A stretch of 64,000 bases of DNA from Rubrobacter_A sp965214435 (GCA_965214435.1 OZ243960.1:2666001-2730000); one strand, 5' to 3'; positions 42,018 to 50,973 are shown, counted from the stretch's first letter. Translations and numbers: made by a program. The notes: a model not told the origin generated them from the letters alone.

Positions 42018-45000
42018 ATGAACGGTAAGTTGTTGCGGCACACGAAGCGGGCCCGGGTGTTTCTGGTGTGGGCGGTCGTTCTCGGAGTACTCGGGACCGT
42101 GGCGACCATCGCCCAGATGGCTTTGCTGGGCAACATCGTCGCCCGGGTATTTGTCTCCGGGGCCGGTTTAGGGCAACTCCGGTGGCCGCTCGCGCTGCTG
42201 CTCGGGGCGGTGGTGTCGCGTTCGGGGGTGTTGTGGCTGCGGGAGGTCGTGGCCCAGCGGGGGGCCGTGCACGCGAAGGTAGACCTCCGGGAGCTACTCT
42301 TTGCCCGTCTGGTCCGGCTCGGTCCCGCCTACGCGGGGGGCGAGCGTACCGGGGAACTGGTGTCCACGACGGTCGAGGGTATCGAGCGGCTGGACGCGTA
42401 CTTCGCCCGCTACCTGCCGCAGGTGGGGTTGAGCGGCATCGCGCCGTTTCTGATCGCCTTTTACGTAATGACCCAGGACCTCCTGAGCGGGGCCATACTG
42501 CTCTTTACCGCGCCGGCGATTCCGGTCTTGATGGTCCTGATCGGCAAGCACACCGAGAAGCATATTCAGAGCCAGTGGACGACCCTCTCGGACATGAGCG
42601 CCTACTTCCTGGATATCCTGCAGGGCCTCCCGACACTCCGCACCTTCGGCCGCGGCGGCACGGAGCGCGGCCGGGTCGCGGAGGTCAGTGACCGGTTCCG
42701 GCGGACCACGCTCGGGGTGCTGCGCCGGGCTTTCCTCTCCGGTCTGGCGCTGGAGCTGACGGCTACGGTCTCCGTGGCTCTAGTGGCCGTGACGCTCGGG
42801 GTGCGCCTGCTGTTCGGAGACCTGACATTCGAGCCGGCGTTTATAGTGCTGCTCCTAGCCCCGGAGTTCTACAAGCCCCTCCGGGACCTCGGGACCAGCC
42901 GCCACGCCGGGATGGAGGGCAAGGCCGCCGCCGGGCGGATCTTCGAGGTCCTGAATACTCCCCTCCCGGTAGAAGACTCCGACGCCCCGGCGAACACCTC
43001 ATCCGAGCAGGACTTATACGGGAACGTCTCGGAGCCGGTGACCGTGGAGGTCCGCAACGCCGCCTACACCTACCCCGGGAGCGAGGATCCGGCCCTTTCC
43101 GGCGTAGACCTCACCCTCCCGGCCGGCACCCGGACCGCCCTGGTAGGCCCCAGCGGCTCGGGCAAGAGCACCCTGGTCAACCTCCTACTACGCTTTATCG
43201 ATCCCGAAGAAGGCTCTATCCTGGCGAACGGCCTCCCCATTTCGGAGCTACCGGTGGAGCGGTGGCGCGAACGGGTGGCGCTGGTCCCTCAGCAGCCGTA
43301 TCTCTTCTACGGGAGCGTGGCGGATAACATCCGGCTGGCAAAGCCGCAGGCTAGCCGAGAAGAGGTGGAGCGGGCGGCGGAACTAGCCGGGGCGCACGAC
43401 TTTATCGGGCGGCTCTCGGAGGGGTACGAGACGCAGGTAGGAGAGCGGGGGGTGCGGCTCTCCGGCGGGGAGGCGCAGAGGCTCGCCATAGCGCGGGCTT
43501 TCTTGAAAGACGCTCCGGTGGTCATCCTCGACGAGCCGGCCTCACACCTGGACCCGGAGAGTGAGGAGCGGGTCGAGGAGGCGCTGGAGAGGCTCTCGGA
43601 GGGCCGCACGGTGGTGGTGGTCGCCCACCGGCTGGGCACCGCCCGGAGCGCCGACCGGGTGGTGGTGCTCGATGGCGGTCGGGTAGTGGAAGCGGGGGCT
43701 CACGAGGAGCTAACGGGGCACGGCGGCCTCTACGCCCGGCTAGTGGAGACCTCGGTCCGCGAGGAAATACCCGGCGGCGGCGGACGGACATCCGGGGCAG
43801 CGTCCGGCGCGGTCCCGGCCTGTCAGGAAGACCGCCCGGAAGAACGGGAGCGGGGTTACGCGGCAGGTGAAGGGGCGGCTGGATCCCGGCCGCCAGCCAG
43901 CGTACCTTCCCGGCCGCAAGCTGGAGCTTTCCTGCGGCTGCTCGGCTTTCTGCGGCCTTACCGCTGGCAGGTGGCGCTCGCCGTAGGGTTAGGACTGTGG
44001 ACAGTGGTCAGCAACCTGGGGCTTCTGGCCGTGTCCGGGTACCTCATCGCGGCCGCGTCGCTCAAGCCTCTGCTGGGGACTTTGATCCTGGTTATGGCTA
44101 TGGTGGAAGTCTTCGGTGGTTCCCGCGCGTTCGCGCGCTACGCCGAGAGGCTCGTCTCCCACGATGTGACGTTCAGACTTTTGGCGGACCTGCGAACCTG
44201 GCTCTACGAGCGCCTCGAACCGCTGTCTCCCGCCCGCCTGAGCGACCGCCGCAGCGGCGACCTGCTCTCCAGGATGGTCAAGGACGTCGAGGAGCTTGAA
44301 AATATCTACCTGCGGGTGTTCTCCCCGGTTGTCGTGGCGACGCTTTTCTCGGGCCTGGTGTTCGGGGTGCTCTACGTCTACGCCCCGCCACTGGCTTTTG
44401 CGACCCTCGGGTTCATGGCGTTCGCGGGCGTCGGGGTGCCGCTACTCGCGGGAGCCCTGGAGCGGAGGGCGGGACGCCGGCAGCTAGAGTTGCGGGCGGA
44501 CCTGAACTCTCGGCTGGTAGACGGCATCCAGGGCCTGCGGGACCTGCTCGCTTTCGGGGCCGCCGCCGACCGGCGGGAGCAGGTCTCGACGCTCGGCCGG
44601 CGGCTCGGAGCGGTGCAGCGGCGGACGGCTTTCGTGGCGGGTCTGCGAGAGACCCTGGGAGAGCTGGCAAACGGGCTCGCGGTGTGGACCGCGCTCGTTC
44701 TGGCGATACCCCTGGTGGAAGGCGGCGGCCTCCGGAGTGTCTACCTGGCGTTCCTGGTGCTGGCGGTCCTCGGGAGCTTCGAGGCTGTCCGGCCGCTGGG
44801 CGAAGCTTTCCAGTTCCTCGGGCGCTCCACGGCGGCGGCGCGGCGGCTGTTCGAGATCACGGACCTCAAGCCCGGAGTCGAGGACTCCGCAACGCCCCGG
44901 CGGGCCCCTGCGAGGAGCGTTCTACGATTCGAGAAGGTTGGGTTCCGCTACGAGAAAGACGAGCTTCCGGTCCTCGAAGATGTTTCTTTCACCGTCGAGC

Positions 45001-45656
45001 CCGGCAAGCGGGTGGCGGTCGTCGGCCCGAGCGGATCGGGCAAGAGCACGCTGGTCAACCTCCTCCTGCGTTTCTGGGACCCGAGCAGTGGCCGGGTACT
45101 GCTGGACGGTCACGACCTGGGCGACTACCTTCAGGAAGACCTGCGAGCCGTTTTCGCGGTCGCCTTCCAGGACGCCCACCTCTTCGACGCCCCGCTGCGG
45201 GAGAACCTGCTCCTGGCCCGCCCGGACGCCACGGACGCCGAGATGCTGGAGGCCCTTGAGAAAGCCCGGCTCGGGGAGTTCATAGAGAGACTGCCCCGGG
45301 GCCTCGGTACTCCGTTGGGCGAGCAGGGCGTCCGGCTCTCCGGCGGCGAGCGGCGGCGGCTCGCGATCTCGCGGGCGTTCCTCAAAGACGCGCCGCTGCT
45401 CGTGCTCGACGAGCCGACCGCGAACCTCGACGCCGGGACCGAGCGTGGGCTTATGGACGAAGTCCAGGAAATATCGTCGGGCAAGGGGCTGCTTCTCATA
45501 ACCCACCGGCTCGTCCGGCTGGAGAAGATGGATGAGATCCTGGTTCTGGAGAACGGCCGTGTCGTAGAGCGCGGCATCCACGAAGAACTCATAGAGAATA
45601 ATAGCCTCTACCGACGGATGGTCGAAGTGCAGGACCGAATGCTCGCCGCCCGCTAA
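42018..45656 (+). CDS. cydDC: Fused CydD-CydC ABC exporter for cytochrome bd assembly
   Basis: A single 1212-residue polypeptide made of two complete ABC half-transporters. The first half (membrane residues about 15-300, Walker A GPSGSGKST near 376, signature RLSGGEAQRLAIARAF near 480) is CydD-like. A Gly/Pro-rich linker (about 590-640) leads to the second CydC-like half, with Walker A near 1003 and RLSGGERRRLAISRAF near 1106. CydDC exports glutathione/cysteine or heme-related thiols in E. coli and is needed for cytochrome bd. The fusion is known from actinobacteria. It faces the cydAB genes convergently. No clear ribosome site precedes the ATG. Confidence 0.93.
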   Translation: MNGKLLRHTKRARVFLVWAVVLGVLGTVATIAQMALLGNIVARVFVSGAGLGQLRWPLALLLGAVVSRSGVLWLREVVAQRGAVHAKVDLRELLFARLVRLGPAYAGGERTGELVSTTVEGIERLDAYFARYLPQVGLSGIAPFLIAFYVMTQDLLSGAILLFTAPAIPVLMVLIGKHTEKHIQSQWTTLSDMSAYFLDILQGLPTLRTFGRGGTERGRVAEVSDRFRRTTLGVLRRAFLSGLALELTATVSVALVAVTLGVRLLFGDLTFEPAFIVLLLAPEFYKPLRDLGTSRHAGMEGKAAAGRIFEVLNTPLPVEDSDAPANTSSEQDLYGNVSEPVTVEVRNAAYTYPGSEDPALSGVDLTLPAGTRTALVGPSGSGKSTLVNLLLRFIDPEEGSILANGLPISELPVERWRERVALVPQQPYLFYGSVADNIRLAKPQASREEVERAAELAGAHDFIGRLSEGYETQVGERGVRLSGGEAQRLAIARAFLKDAPVVILDEPASHLDPESEERVEEALERLSEGRTVVVVAHRLGTARSADRVVVLDGGRVVEAGAHEELTGHGGLYARLVETSVREEIPGGGGRTSGAASGAVPACQEDRPEERERGYAAGEGAAGSRPPASVPSRPQAGAFLRLLGFLRPYRWQVALAVGLGLWTVVSNLGLLAVSGYLIAAASLKPLLGTLILVMAMVEVFGGSRAFARYAERLVSHDVTFRLLADLRTWLYERLEPLSPARLSDRRSGDLLSRMVKDVEELENIYLRVFSPVVVATLFSGLVFGVLYVYAPPLAFATLGFMAFAGVGVPLLAGALERRAGRRQLELRADLNSRLVDGIQGLRDLLAFGAAADRREQVSTLGRRLGAVQRRTAFVAGLRETLGELANGLAVWTALVLAIPLVEGGGLRSVYLAFLVLAVLGSFEAVRPLGEAFQFLGRSTAAARRLFEITDLKPGVEDSATPRRAPARSVLRFEKVGFRYEKDELPVLEDVSFTVEPGKRVAVVGPSGSGKSTLVNLLLRFWDPSSGRVLLDGHDLGDYLQEDLRAVFAVAFQDAHLFDAPLRENLLLARPDATDAEMLEALEKARLGEFIERLPRGLGTPLGEQGVRLSGGERRRLAISRAFLKDAPLLVLDEPTANLDAGTERGLMDEVQEISSGKGLLLITHRLVRLEKMDEILVLENGRVVERGIHEELIENNSLYRRMVEVQDRMLAAR

Positions 45657-45886
45657 CCCGGTGAGAGAGTTCTACTAACCCGCTACCGTCGATAAGGGCG
45701 CGGAGCCGGTTCCAGCCAAAACTCTTCTCATTCAAAGAGTACCCCGGCGGTAGAGGATGACCGAAAACTATGAGGCTAGACGACACTCAAAGGAGACTTC
45801 GGCAGCCGTTGTCGTTAGAGGACGTATTATCTTTCTACCTGGATACTCATAGGATGGATTTCTCCTTCCGCACCGGGCTTATTTGG

Positions 45887-46552
45887 TTATTTGGTGTTCG
45901 GCTGCTTTTCGTGCGCCGGACTCCCGGCCTCTTTCCGGCGGTTTCCAAGCTTACGAAGTCTTTTGCGGGCACCCCGAACCACCCGCTCTTCGATGACCTG
46001 CGGGTCCAGGTGCAGCCGGAGGTCCGTGAGATCCGCCGACATACCGGTGCGGATGTGGGCGATGTCCTTTTCCAGCGGTCCCGCAGCCTGCTCGACCTCT
46101 ATGGTCTTCTCTTCGAGGTTCGCGAGCTTGCGGCCCTGCGGGGTGAGGGCTAGCAAGGAGACCGTCAGGAAAGCGCCTTCGACCGTTAGAGCGGCGAACC
46201 CTGGCAGGGTGAACCACGACGCCTCGGTAACCGGGTAGCCTGGCAAGCCCAAGAGGCGGCTGATCACGAAACCCACGAAAGCCCCGCCGGCAACCAGGTC
46301 TCCCAGCAGCCACGCCCCTTTCCAGTTCGTCCATGCCAGACCAAACGTAGCCACGGAAGCCGCGACGAAGTTCGCCAGGAAAAGGAAGCCCAGGTAGTTC
46401 GCGATGTCGAACATTTCGTTAACCTGCAACAAGTGGATAAGGCCGATAAACGAGATCAGGAATGCCCCGACGTACGCCAGAGCGTTTCCCGAGAAACCTT
46501 CTACTTCGACCGGCTCTTCCACCACGGACACGACTTCCTCCTTAATACTCAC
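45887..46552 (-). CDS. Four-helix membrane protein coupled to cydAB
   Basis: A 221-residue membrane protein with about four helices: AYVGAFLISFIGLIHLL, LGFLFLANFVAASVATFGLA, LLGDLVAGGAFVGFVISRLL and FTLPGFAALTVEGAFLTVSLLAL, followed by a soluble, heptad-rich C terminus (KLANLEEKTIEVEQAAG) and a basic tail. Its ATG overlaps the cydB stop by 11 bases, so it is probably made with cytochrome bd. I do not recognise it as CydX or CydS, which are far smaller. An accessory or assembly role is inferred from coupling. Confidence 0.75.
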   Translation of the reverse strand: MSIKEEVVSVVEEPVEVEGFSGNALAYVGAFLISFIGLIHLLQVNEMFDIANYLGFLFLANFVAASVATFGLAWTNWKGAWLLGDLVAGGAFVGFVISRLLGLPGYPVTEASWFTLPGFAALTVEGAFLTVSLLALTPQGRKLANLEEKTIEVEQAAGPLEKDIAHIRTGMSADLTDLRLHLDPQVIEERVVRGARKRLRKLGNRRKEAGSPAHEKQPNTK

Positions 46553-47594
46553 CTTTCCTCCTGGAAGGGCGCTGTTTAAAGAGCCGCAAGAGGAAAACGA
46601 GCGCGGGGATAAGGACTACCGCGTAGAAGAAGGAGAGGATCAGCATGGCTATAAGGACCTCCCTCGGGGAAGCCGAGCCGCTTACGGTAATGTCCGAGAC
46701 GATGAGGTAGGGGAATTGGGCGGAAGTCCAGGCGCCGAAGATCATCACCACCTCCAGTATCGCCGCCGCGCGGGCGAGCCAGTAACGCCGGGTGTACATA
46801 AACGCGAACGAGGCGGCCAGCGCCAGAGCCGCACCCCCGAAAAACAGGACGGTCGGCATCTGCAGGATCTGCTCCGACATGTACGGCGCGTCGGAGCGGG
46901 CAATCGGCAGAGCCGCGGGTCCCAGAATGCCCAAAGCCGCGCAGGAAATGAGCGACCGGCGCCGGAAGTCATCCTGGAGCGCCGGGTTTTCATCAGCCTC
47001 GATGGTCAGGTAGAACGCCGCGAGGTACGCGCAGGTTACCAGGGCGAGCACCCCGATAACAATGGGGAAAGGCCCGATCCAGGGGCTAAAAAACCCGTCC
47101 GCGGGACGCCCGGTCTGGAAGTTACCGCTCGCGGAAGTCGTGTTTACAAAATTCAGCCGGCCGGAGGCCACGGTCCCGGCGGCCACGCCGAAGAAGAACG
47201 GCGAGATCAGGCTCGTAAAGCCGAAGATCTTGCCGAACAGGTCGTAGGCCCGGCCGGTTCCCATAAACTCGGCTTCGTGACCGAACGCGAAGAACGCTCC
47301 CCGCAGCAGGATGCCCGCCAAAACCAGTATCAGGGGGATGAAGAGCGAGATACCGAGGGCTACGAAAGCCGGCGTGAAAGCGGTCCACAGGATCACGAGC
47401 ACGACGACGATCCACAACTCGTTGGCCTCCCAGATAGGTCCTATAGCCCGGTCCACGAGCCTGGCCTGCTCCTCGGCGCGTGCCCCCCGAGCCAAGAGCG
47501 TCCAGATGCCGCCGCCGAAGTCGGCCCCGCCGGCCAGGGCGAACAAGAGGAGCGACCCTACCAGCGCCGCCGCCACCCAGTACTCAAGAGACAT
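46542..47594 (-). CDS. cydB: Cytochrome bd quinol oxidase subunit II CydB
   Basis: A 350-residue subunit II with about eight to nine membrane segments. The start MSLEYWVAAALVGSLLLFAL at an ATG (47592-47594) with GGGAGGG ahead was chosen over an upstream in-frame ATG. GGADFGGGIWTLLARG and RAIGPIWEANELWIVV are family motifs. It overlaps the cydA stop by 11 bases and is overlapped by the next membrane gene. No bd-type heme ligands are expected in this subunit. Confidence 0.95.
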   Translation of the reverse strand: MSLEYWVAAALVGSLLLFALAGGADFGGGIWTLLARGARAEEQARLVDRAIGPIWEANELWIVVVLVILWTAFTPAFVALGISLFIPLILVLAGILLRGAFFAFGHEAEFMGTGRAYDLFGKIFGFTSLISPFFFGVAAGTVASGRLNFVNTTSASGNFQTGRPADGFFSPWIGPFPIVIGVLALVTCAYLAAFYLTIEADENPALQDDFRRRSLISCAALGILGPAALPIARSDAPYMSEQILQMPTVLFFGGAALALAASFAFMYTRRYWLARAAAILEVVMIFGAWTSAQFPYLIVSDITVSGSASPREVLIAMLILSFFYAVVLIPALVFLLRLFKQRPSRRKGEY

Positions 47595-48951
47595 ACGCGC
47601 CCTCCCGCCGCCGCGGCTCATCGCTCTCGTCCGAAGAGCCTTCACCGTCGAGGTCATCGGGCGCGCCGGTCGCCAGACGCCGGAGCAGCCAGATCAGAAT
47701 GGTCGCCAGCGCCACGTAGAGCGCTCCAAAAACGAACATGGCTATCACGAGGCCCGGGGCTGTGGTCGAGCCTTCCGCGGTGCGCATTATCCCCTTGATC
47801 ACCCACGGCTGGCGGCCCTCCTCCGTGGTGATCCAGCCGAGCTCAATGGCCGCAAACCCCAGGAACCCCGACAGAGTCACCGACCTCAAGAGCCACTTAC
47901 CCGTGGGCAGGCCGCGCTTGCGCCAGAACTGGAGCCAGAACCACCCCACGACGGCCACTAGAAAGAACCCGATACCGACCATCGCGTCGAAAGCCCACCA
48001 GACCGCTACCGGGCTCGGCCGCTCGTTCGCCGGAAAGCTCTCCAGGCCCTGCACGGTACCGTTCGGGCTGTCGGTGGCGAGGATCGAGAGCATCTTCGGG
48101 ACCTCGATGTCGTACTTCACCTCACCCGTTTTTGTATCCGGATAGCCGCCGATGGAGAGCGCAGCACCCTTTTCGTCCTGGAAGATAGGCTCCATGGCCG
48201 CGAGCTTGGCGGGCTCCTCGTGGGCGAGGTACTTGGCGGTAAGGTCGCCGCTGATGATCATGGCCGGTGCGACGAACGTCGCCACCACCATCGCCATCAC
48301 CAGTGCTTTCTTGTGGTATTCGTCGCGCCGCCCGCGCAAGAGTCCGACGGCGTAGACGGCCGCGAACGCGAAGGCGACGGCCTCAAAGGCGGCTCCGGTC
48401 ATGTGGGTCGTCTCGTAGAACGCGGCGGGCGAGAACATGGCCTGGAGGAGGTCCACGCTGACTACCCGGCCGGCGTTATCCAGGACAAAGCCGACCGGCG
48501 TGTTCATCCAGGAGTTCGCCAGGACCACGACGATCATGGAAAAGAAACCACCGATAAGGAGTGGTACCCCGGTCAGCCAGTGGACCCAGGGCGAGAGCAT
48601 ATCCCTCCCAAAGACGTATATACCGAGGAAGATCGCCTCTGTCAGAAAGAACAGCACCTCTATGGCGAGCGGATAGCCTATTACAGGCCCGGCCACGTTC
48701 ATGAACGTCGGCCAGAATAACCCGAACCCGAAGGTCAGGACCGTGCCGGAGACCGCCCCGACGGCGTAAGTTACCGCGAAAGCCTGGGTCCACTTCTTGT
48801 TCAGCGCCCGGTACACCGGGTTTTTCCTCCGGAGCCACAACCATTGCGAAACCAGGATCATAAATGGCATCACGACCCCAAGAGAGGCCAGTATGATGTG
48901 GAAGAATAGCGTCATGCCAAAGGTTGCCCGGGCGGCCTCAACGGTAGTCAC
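47584..48951 (-). CDS. cydA: Cytochrome bd quinol oxidase subunit I CydA
   Basis: The heme-bearing subunit of a terminal oxidase with high oxygen affinity. The 455 residues include the N-terminal heme histidine (LFFHIILA), the second histidine (YETTHMTGAAFEAVAF), the quinol region (SGDLTAKYL, EPAKLAAME) and GWITTEEGRQPW with its conserved residues. The Q-loop is short, as in Gram-positive enzymes. It is first in cydA-cydB-membrane protein, with cydDC convergent. A dyad-containing promoter lies about 70 bp upstream. Confidence 0.96.
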   Translation of the reverse strand: MTTVEAARATFGMTLFFHIILASLGVVMPFMILVSQWLWLRRKNPVYRALNKKWTQAFAVTYAVGAVSGTVLTFGFGLFWPTFMNVAGPVIGYPLAIEVLFFLTEAIFLGIYVFGRDMLSPWVHWLTGVPLLIGGFFSMIVVVLANSWMNTPVGFVLDNAGRVVSVDLLQAMFSPAAFYETTHMTGAAFEAVAFAFAAVYAVGLLRGRRDEYHKKALVMAMVVATFVAPAMIISGDLTAKYLAHEEPAKLAAMEPIFQDEKGAALSIGGYPDTKTGEVKYDIEVPKMLSILATDSPNGTVQGLESFPANERPSPVAVWWAFDAMVGIGFFLVAVVGWFWLQFWRKRGLPTGKWLLRSVTLSGFLGFAAIELGWITTEEGRQPWVIKGIMRTAEGSTTAPGLVIAMFVFGALYVALATILIWLLRRLATGAPDDLDGEGSSDESDEPRRREGAYVS

Positions 48952-49021
48952 TCTATCTCCTTCTGCGGACGGAAAGTTTGTTCTTTGTACGTCGGATATT
49001 AGCTCCGGGTCCGGGGACCGG

Positions 49022-49068
49022 GTGTATAAAGGTTAACCTCCAAATCCGCCCAAAGTTAACCCTTACAC
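49022..49068 (-). promoter_or_regulatory. cydA promoter with flanking inverted repeat (candidate operator)
   Basis: Two arms, GTGTATAAAGGTTAAC (49022-49037) and GTTAACCCTTACAC (49055-49068), are inverted copies of one another with small mismatches. On the minus strand TTGGGC (49053-49048) and TTATAC (49029-49024) sit inside with an 18-bp spacer, so a bound protein would cover the promoter. A redox or oxygen regulator such as Rex or ResD is conceivable, but the site matches neither consensus exactly. Confidence 0.5.
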
Positions 49069-49148
49069 ACCGGCCCATCGAACCGCGCGCCAGACCGGGT
49101 ACGGTCCCGCGCCGGTCACCCTTTAGTAAGCTTTTTTGTGTCGCCAAC

Positions 49149-49229
49149 TTACTCGGCCATCCTGGCCTGCTCCACAAGACTCCCCGGCCCGTACTCCTCG
49201 CAAGCCAGAAAGTACCCTATCCTGGTCAT
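49149..49229 (-). pseudogene. Relic: first 26 codons of an F420-type LLM flavin oxidoreductase
   Basis: From an ATG at 49227-49229 with GAGGAG ahead, the frame reads MTRIGYFLACEEYGPGSLV, then EQARMAE and a TAA. This is the start of LLM-class F420-dependent oxidoreductases, where the next residues are normally EAGF.LW.SDHF. Nothing after the stop resembles the rest of the 300-odd residue family. It is the surviving end of a deleted gene, with its ribosome binding site intact. Confidence 0.7.
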
Positions 49230-49635
49230 AACACAACTCCTCTTCACAGACTCCAGACCGCCTTCGACAAGGATTGTTCCACCGCCTCGTTAGCCTTCTG
49301 CAAACCCCGGTTAACGTTCTGTGAAGGTTAGTTGAAAAACTTTTTTCGGAAATGCAAATCTCGAATATTTAGTAACGTTATTTACATTGCCGATCCGCAG
49401 CGGACACCGCGGCAGATTAGCCTTCAGGATGTGCGTCATTTGGTGTAGATTTACATTATTCGGGCCATGTAGTACCCGGTCGGAAGGCTTACGATAGGCT
49501 TTCTGGTAAGCACTCCGCACGAAGGGGGTCTTGTGAGGCGGACGAGTAACGAACTTTTTCCTGCGCGTCCAACTCTACCTCTAGTGTGGTCCGGGCGGGC
49601 GTTGACGCCGGCATCTCCGGGGAGAGGTCTACAGG

Positions 49636-49842
49636 ATGGTTAGAGACCGCGACCCGAACCATCCGTCGGGGTTCATATCCCTGGTGGGATCTTTCGTCTC
49701 GGAGGTACCTTTTACCGCGGCGCTGTTTACAGTGTCGCTTCCTTTCATCCTGCTGGGGACGATCTTCGACGCCGGATGGCTTTTGCTCTCCGGTATGCTC
49801 GGCAGCTTCACGGCCCTGCTAACGGGCATGTTTCTAGAATAG
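49636..49842 (+). CDS. Small two-helix membrane protein, 68 residues
   Basis: A short protein starting MVRDRDPNHPSGFISLV with GGGGAGAGG upstream. Two hydrophobic segments (FTAALFTVSLPFILLGTIF and WLLLSGMLGSFTALLTGMFL) suggest a hairpin in the membrane. No family was recognised. The next gene starts 15 bases after its stop, so they are likely one unit. Confidence 0.6.
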   Translation: MVRDRDPNHPSGFISLVGSFVSEVPFTAALFTVSLPFILLGTIFDAGWLLLSGMLGSFTALLTGMFLE

Positions 49843-49857
49843 TTAATGGGAGAAACG

Positions 49858-50238
49858 ATGTACACGAGAGATAAGAAGCTGGCCGTAGCGGGCCGGATAC
49901 CGGGCCGGGGTACGAACCGGTCTTCGTACTGGTTGATCTTCAAGGGCGACGGCGAGCGTCTGGAGGCACTGACTACCAGGTTCCCGGACGGCGGAGAAGC
50001 GTTGCCGGTCTTCAGCTTCCGCGAAGAGGCCGAGATGTACCTCTGCCTGCGGGGCCTGAAAGATGGCTGGCAAATCAGGGAGGCCGGGGCCGGAGAACTG
50101 CGCTCGATGCTCTGCACGGTCTTCGGAAACGTCTTGCACGTGGTGCTGGATCCCATTCCCGAAGTCTCCGGACTGGGTATGTTTGAGCTACTCAGCCTGG
50201 ACCGGCGAGCTTTTATGGACGGCCTGGAGAGGAACTGA
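49858..50238 (+). CDS. Hypothetical protein, 126 residues
   Basis: Starts MYTRDKKLAVAGRIPGRG at an ATG with GGGAGAAACG ahead (an ATG four codons earlier is possible). It is soluble, mixed alpha/beta, with SYWLIFKGDGERLEAL and VFSFREEAEMYLCLRG. I recognise no catalytic motif or family. It follows the small membrane protein closely. Composition and codon use are normal, so it is probably a real gene of restricted distribution. Confidence 0.6.
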   Translation: MYTRDKKLAVAGRIPGRGTNRSSYWLIFKGDGERLEALTTRFPDGGEALPVFSFREEAEMYLCLRGLKDGWQIREAGAGELRSMLCTVFGNVLHVVLDPIPEVSGLGMFELLSLDRRAFMDGLERN

Positions 50239-50334
50239 AGTCAGGACCCGACCGGGCCGGAATAGTCGCCAGGACTCCGACGACATGAGAGCGTCTGCGG
50301 AATCTTGCCGGGATGCCAGCGGCTCGGCTTCGCT

Positions 50335-50973
50335 CTACGTTTTGCCGTCCGGGTTTCTATTTCTACGAGACCGCCGGAGCAGGTAGCGGATTAGGAGAAG
50401 GGCCAATACTATCCCCAAGCCGGCGAGGAAATATAGTTCAAAACGTTTGAAGAGCGAGAACGCGGCCCCGATGTTACTACCCAGGAAGTAGCCCGCACTC
50501 CCCCACACCCCGACCCAGAGCGCGGCGCCGAGCGCGTTGAACGCCAGAAAACGCCGCCACTTCATCCGGCTGGTCCCGGCGACGATACCGTTTAGCTGGC
50601 GGAACCCTTCGATAAAGCGGGCCACCGTAACGACCTTGCCCCCGTGACGTTCAAAGAACTTCTCCGCCCGGTTCAGTCTTTCTTCGGTAAGGAACACGTA
50701 GCGTCCGAACCGGAGCACCACCCGGCGGCCCCCAAAGTAGCCGATAGCGTAGCCGATGTTGTCGCCCACCACCGCCCCCAGAAACGCTATCAGCAGTACC
50801 CAGACGATAAAAAGGCGTCCCAGGGAAGCTACCACGGAGTCGGCGATCAGCATGGTCTCTCCCGGCATCGGCACCCCGAAATCCTCCAGCAAGATCGCAC
50901 CGAACACCGCGAAGTACCCGTACTGGTCCAGATAAGGGACCAGGTCTCGTATCAACCGCGGTACGTGCTGCAT
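50335..50973 (-). CDS. DedA-family membrane protein
   Basis: A 212-residue membrane protein with the DedA/SNARE-associated (VTT) motifs: LEDFGVPMPGETMLI with the conserved glutamate/aspartate, FLGAVVGDNIGYAIGYFGGRR and VARFIEGFRQLNGIVAGTSRMKWRRFLAFN. DedA proteins help flip or transport polyprenyl or other lipids across the inner membrane. It is convergent with the preceding small genes and divergent from the two-component pair. Confidence 0.92.
   Translation of the reverse strand: MQHVPRLIRDLVPYLDQYGYFAVFGAILLEDFGVPMPGETMLIADSVVASLGRLFIVWVLLIAFLGAVVGDNIGYAIGYFGGRRVVLRFGRYVFLTEERLNRAEKFFERHGGKVVTVARFIEGFRQLNGIVAGTSRMKWRRFLAFNALGAALWVGVWGSAGYFLGSNIGAAFSLFKRFELYFLAGLGIVLALLLIRYLLRRSRRNRNPDGKT

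Larger units (their letters stand above)
48952..49635. other. Long intergenic region upstream of cydA with gene relic and repeats
   Basis: About 680 bases without an intact gene. It contains the cydA promoter dyad (49022-49068), a 26-codon oxidoreductase relic (49149-49229), a direct-repeat array GTTAGCC/GTTAACG/GTTAGTT (49289-49333) and an AT-rich part (49330-49500) with two ATTTACATT copies at 49380 and 49449. No RNA gene was recognised. A 69-codon minus frame at 49311-49520 is AT-rich and unlike local genes, so it is not called. Confidence 0.55.

Noticed and set aside
45724..45743. Stem ACTCTT/AAGAGT between convergent cyd genes as a terminator
   Set aside because: The stem is six pairs with no T run on either strand, so not a convincing intrinsic terminator.
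45770..46153. 127-codon plus frame beginning MRLDDTQRRL
   Set aside because: It runs antisense to the cyd-coupled membrane gene and has no domain.
49311..49520. 69-codon minus frame in the cydA upstream region
   Set aside because: AT-rich with no known domain; composition differs from local genes and no ribosome site is seen.
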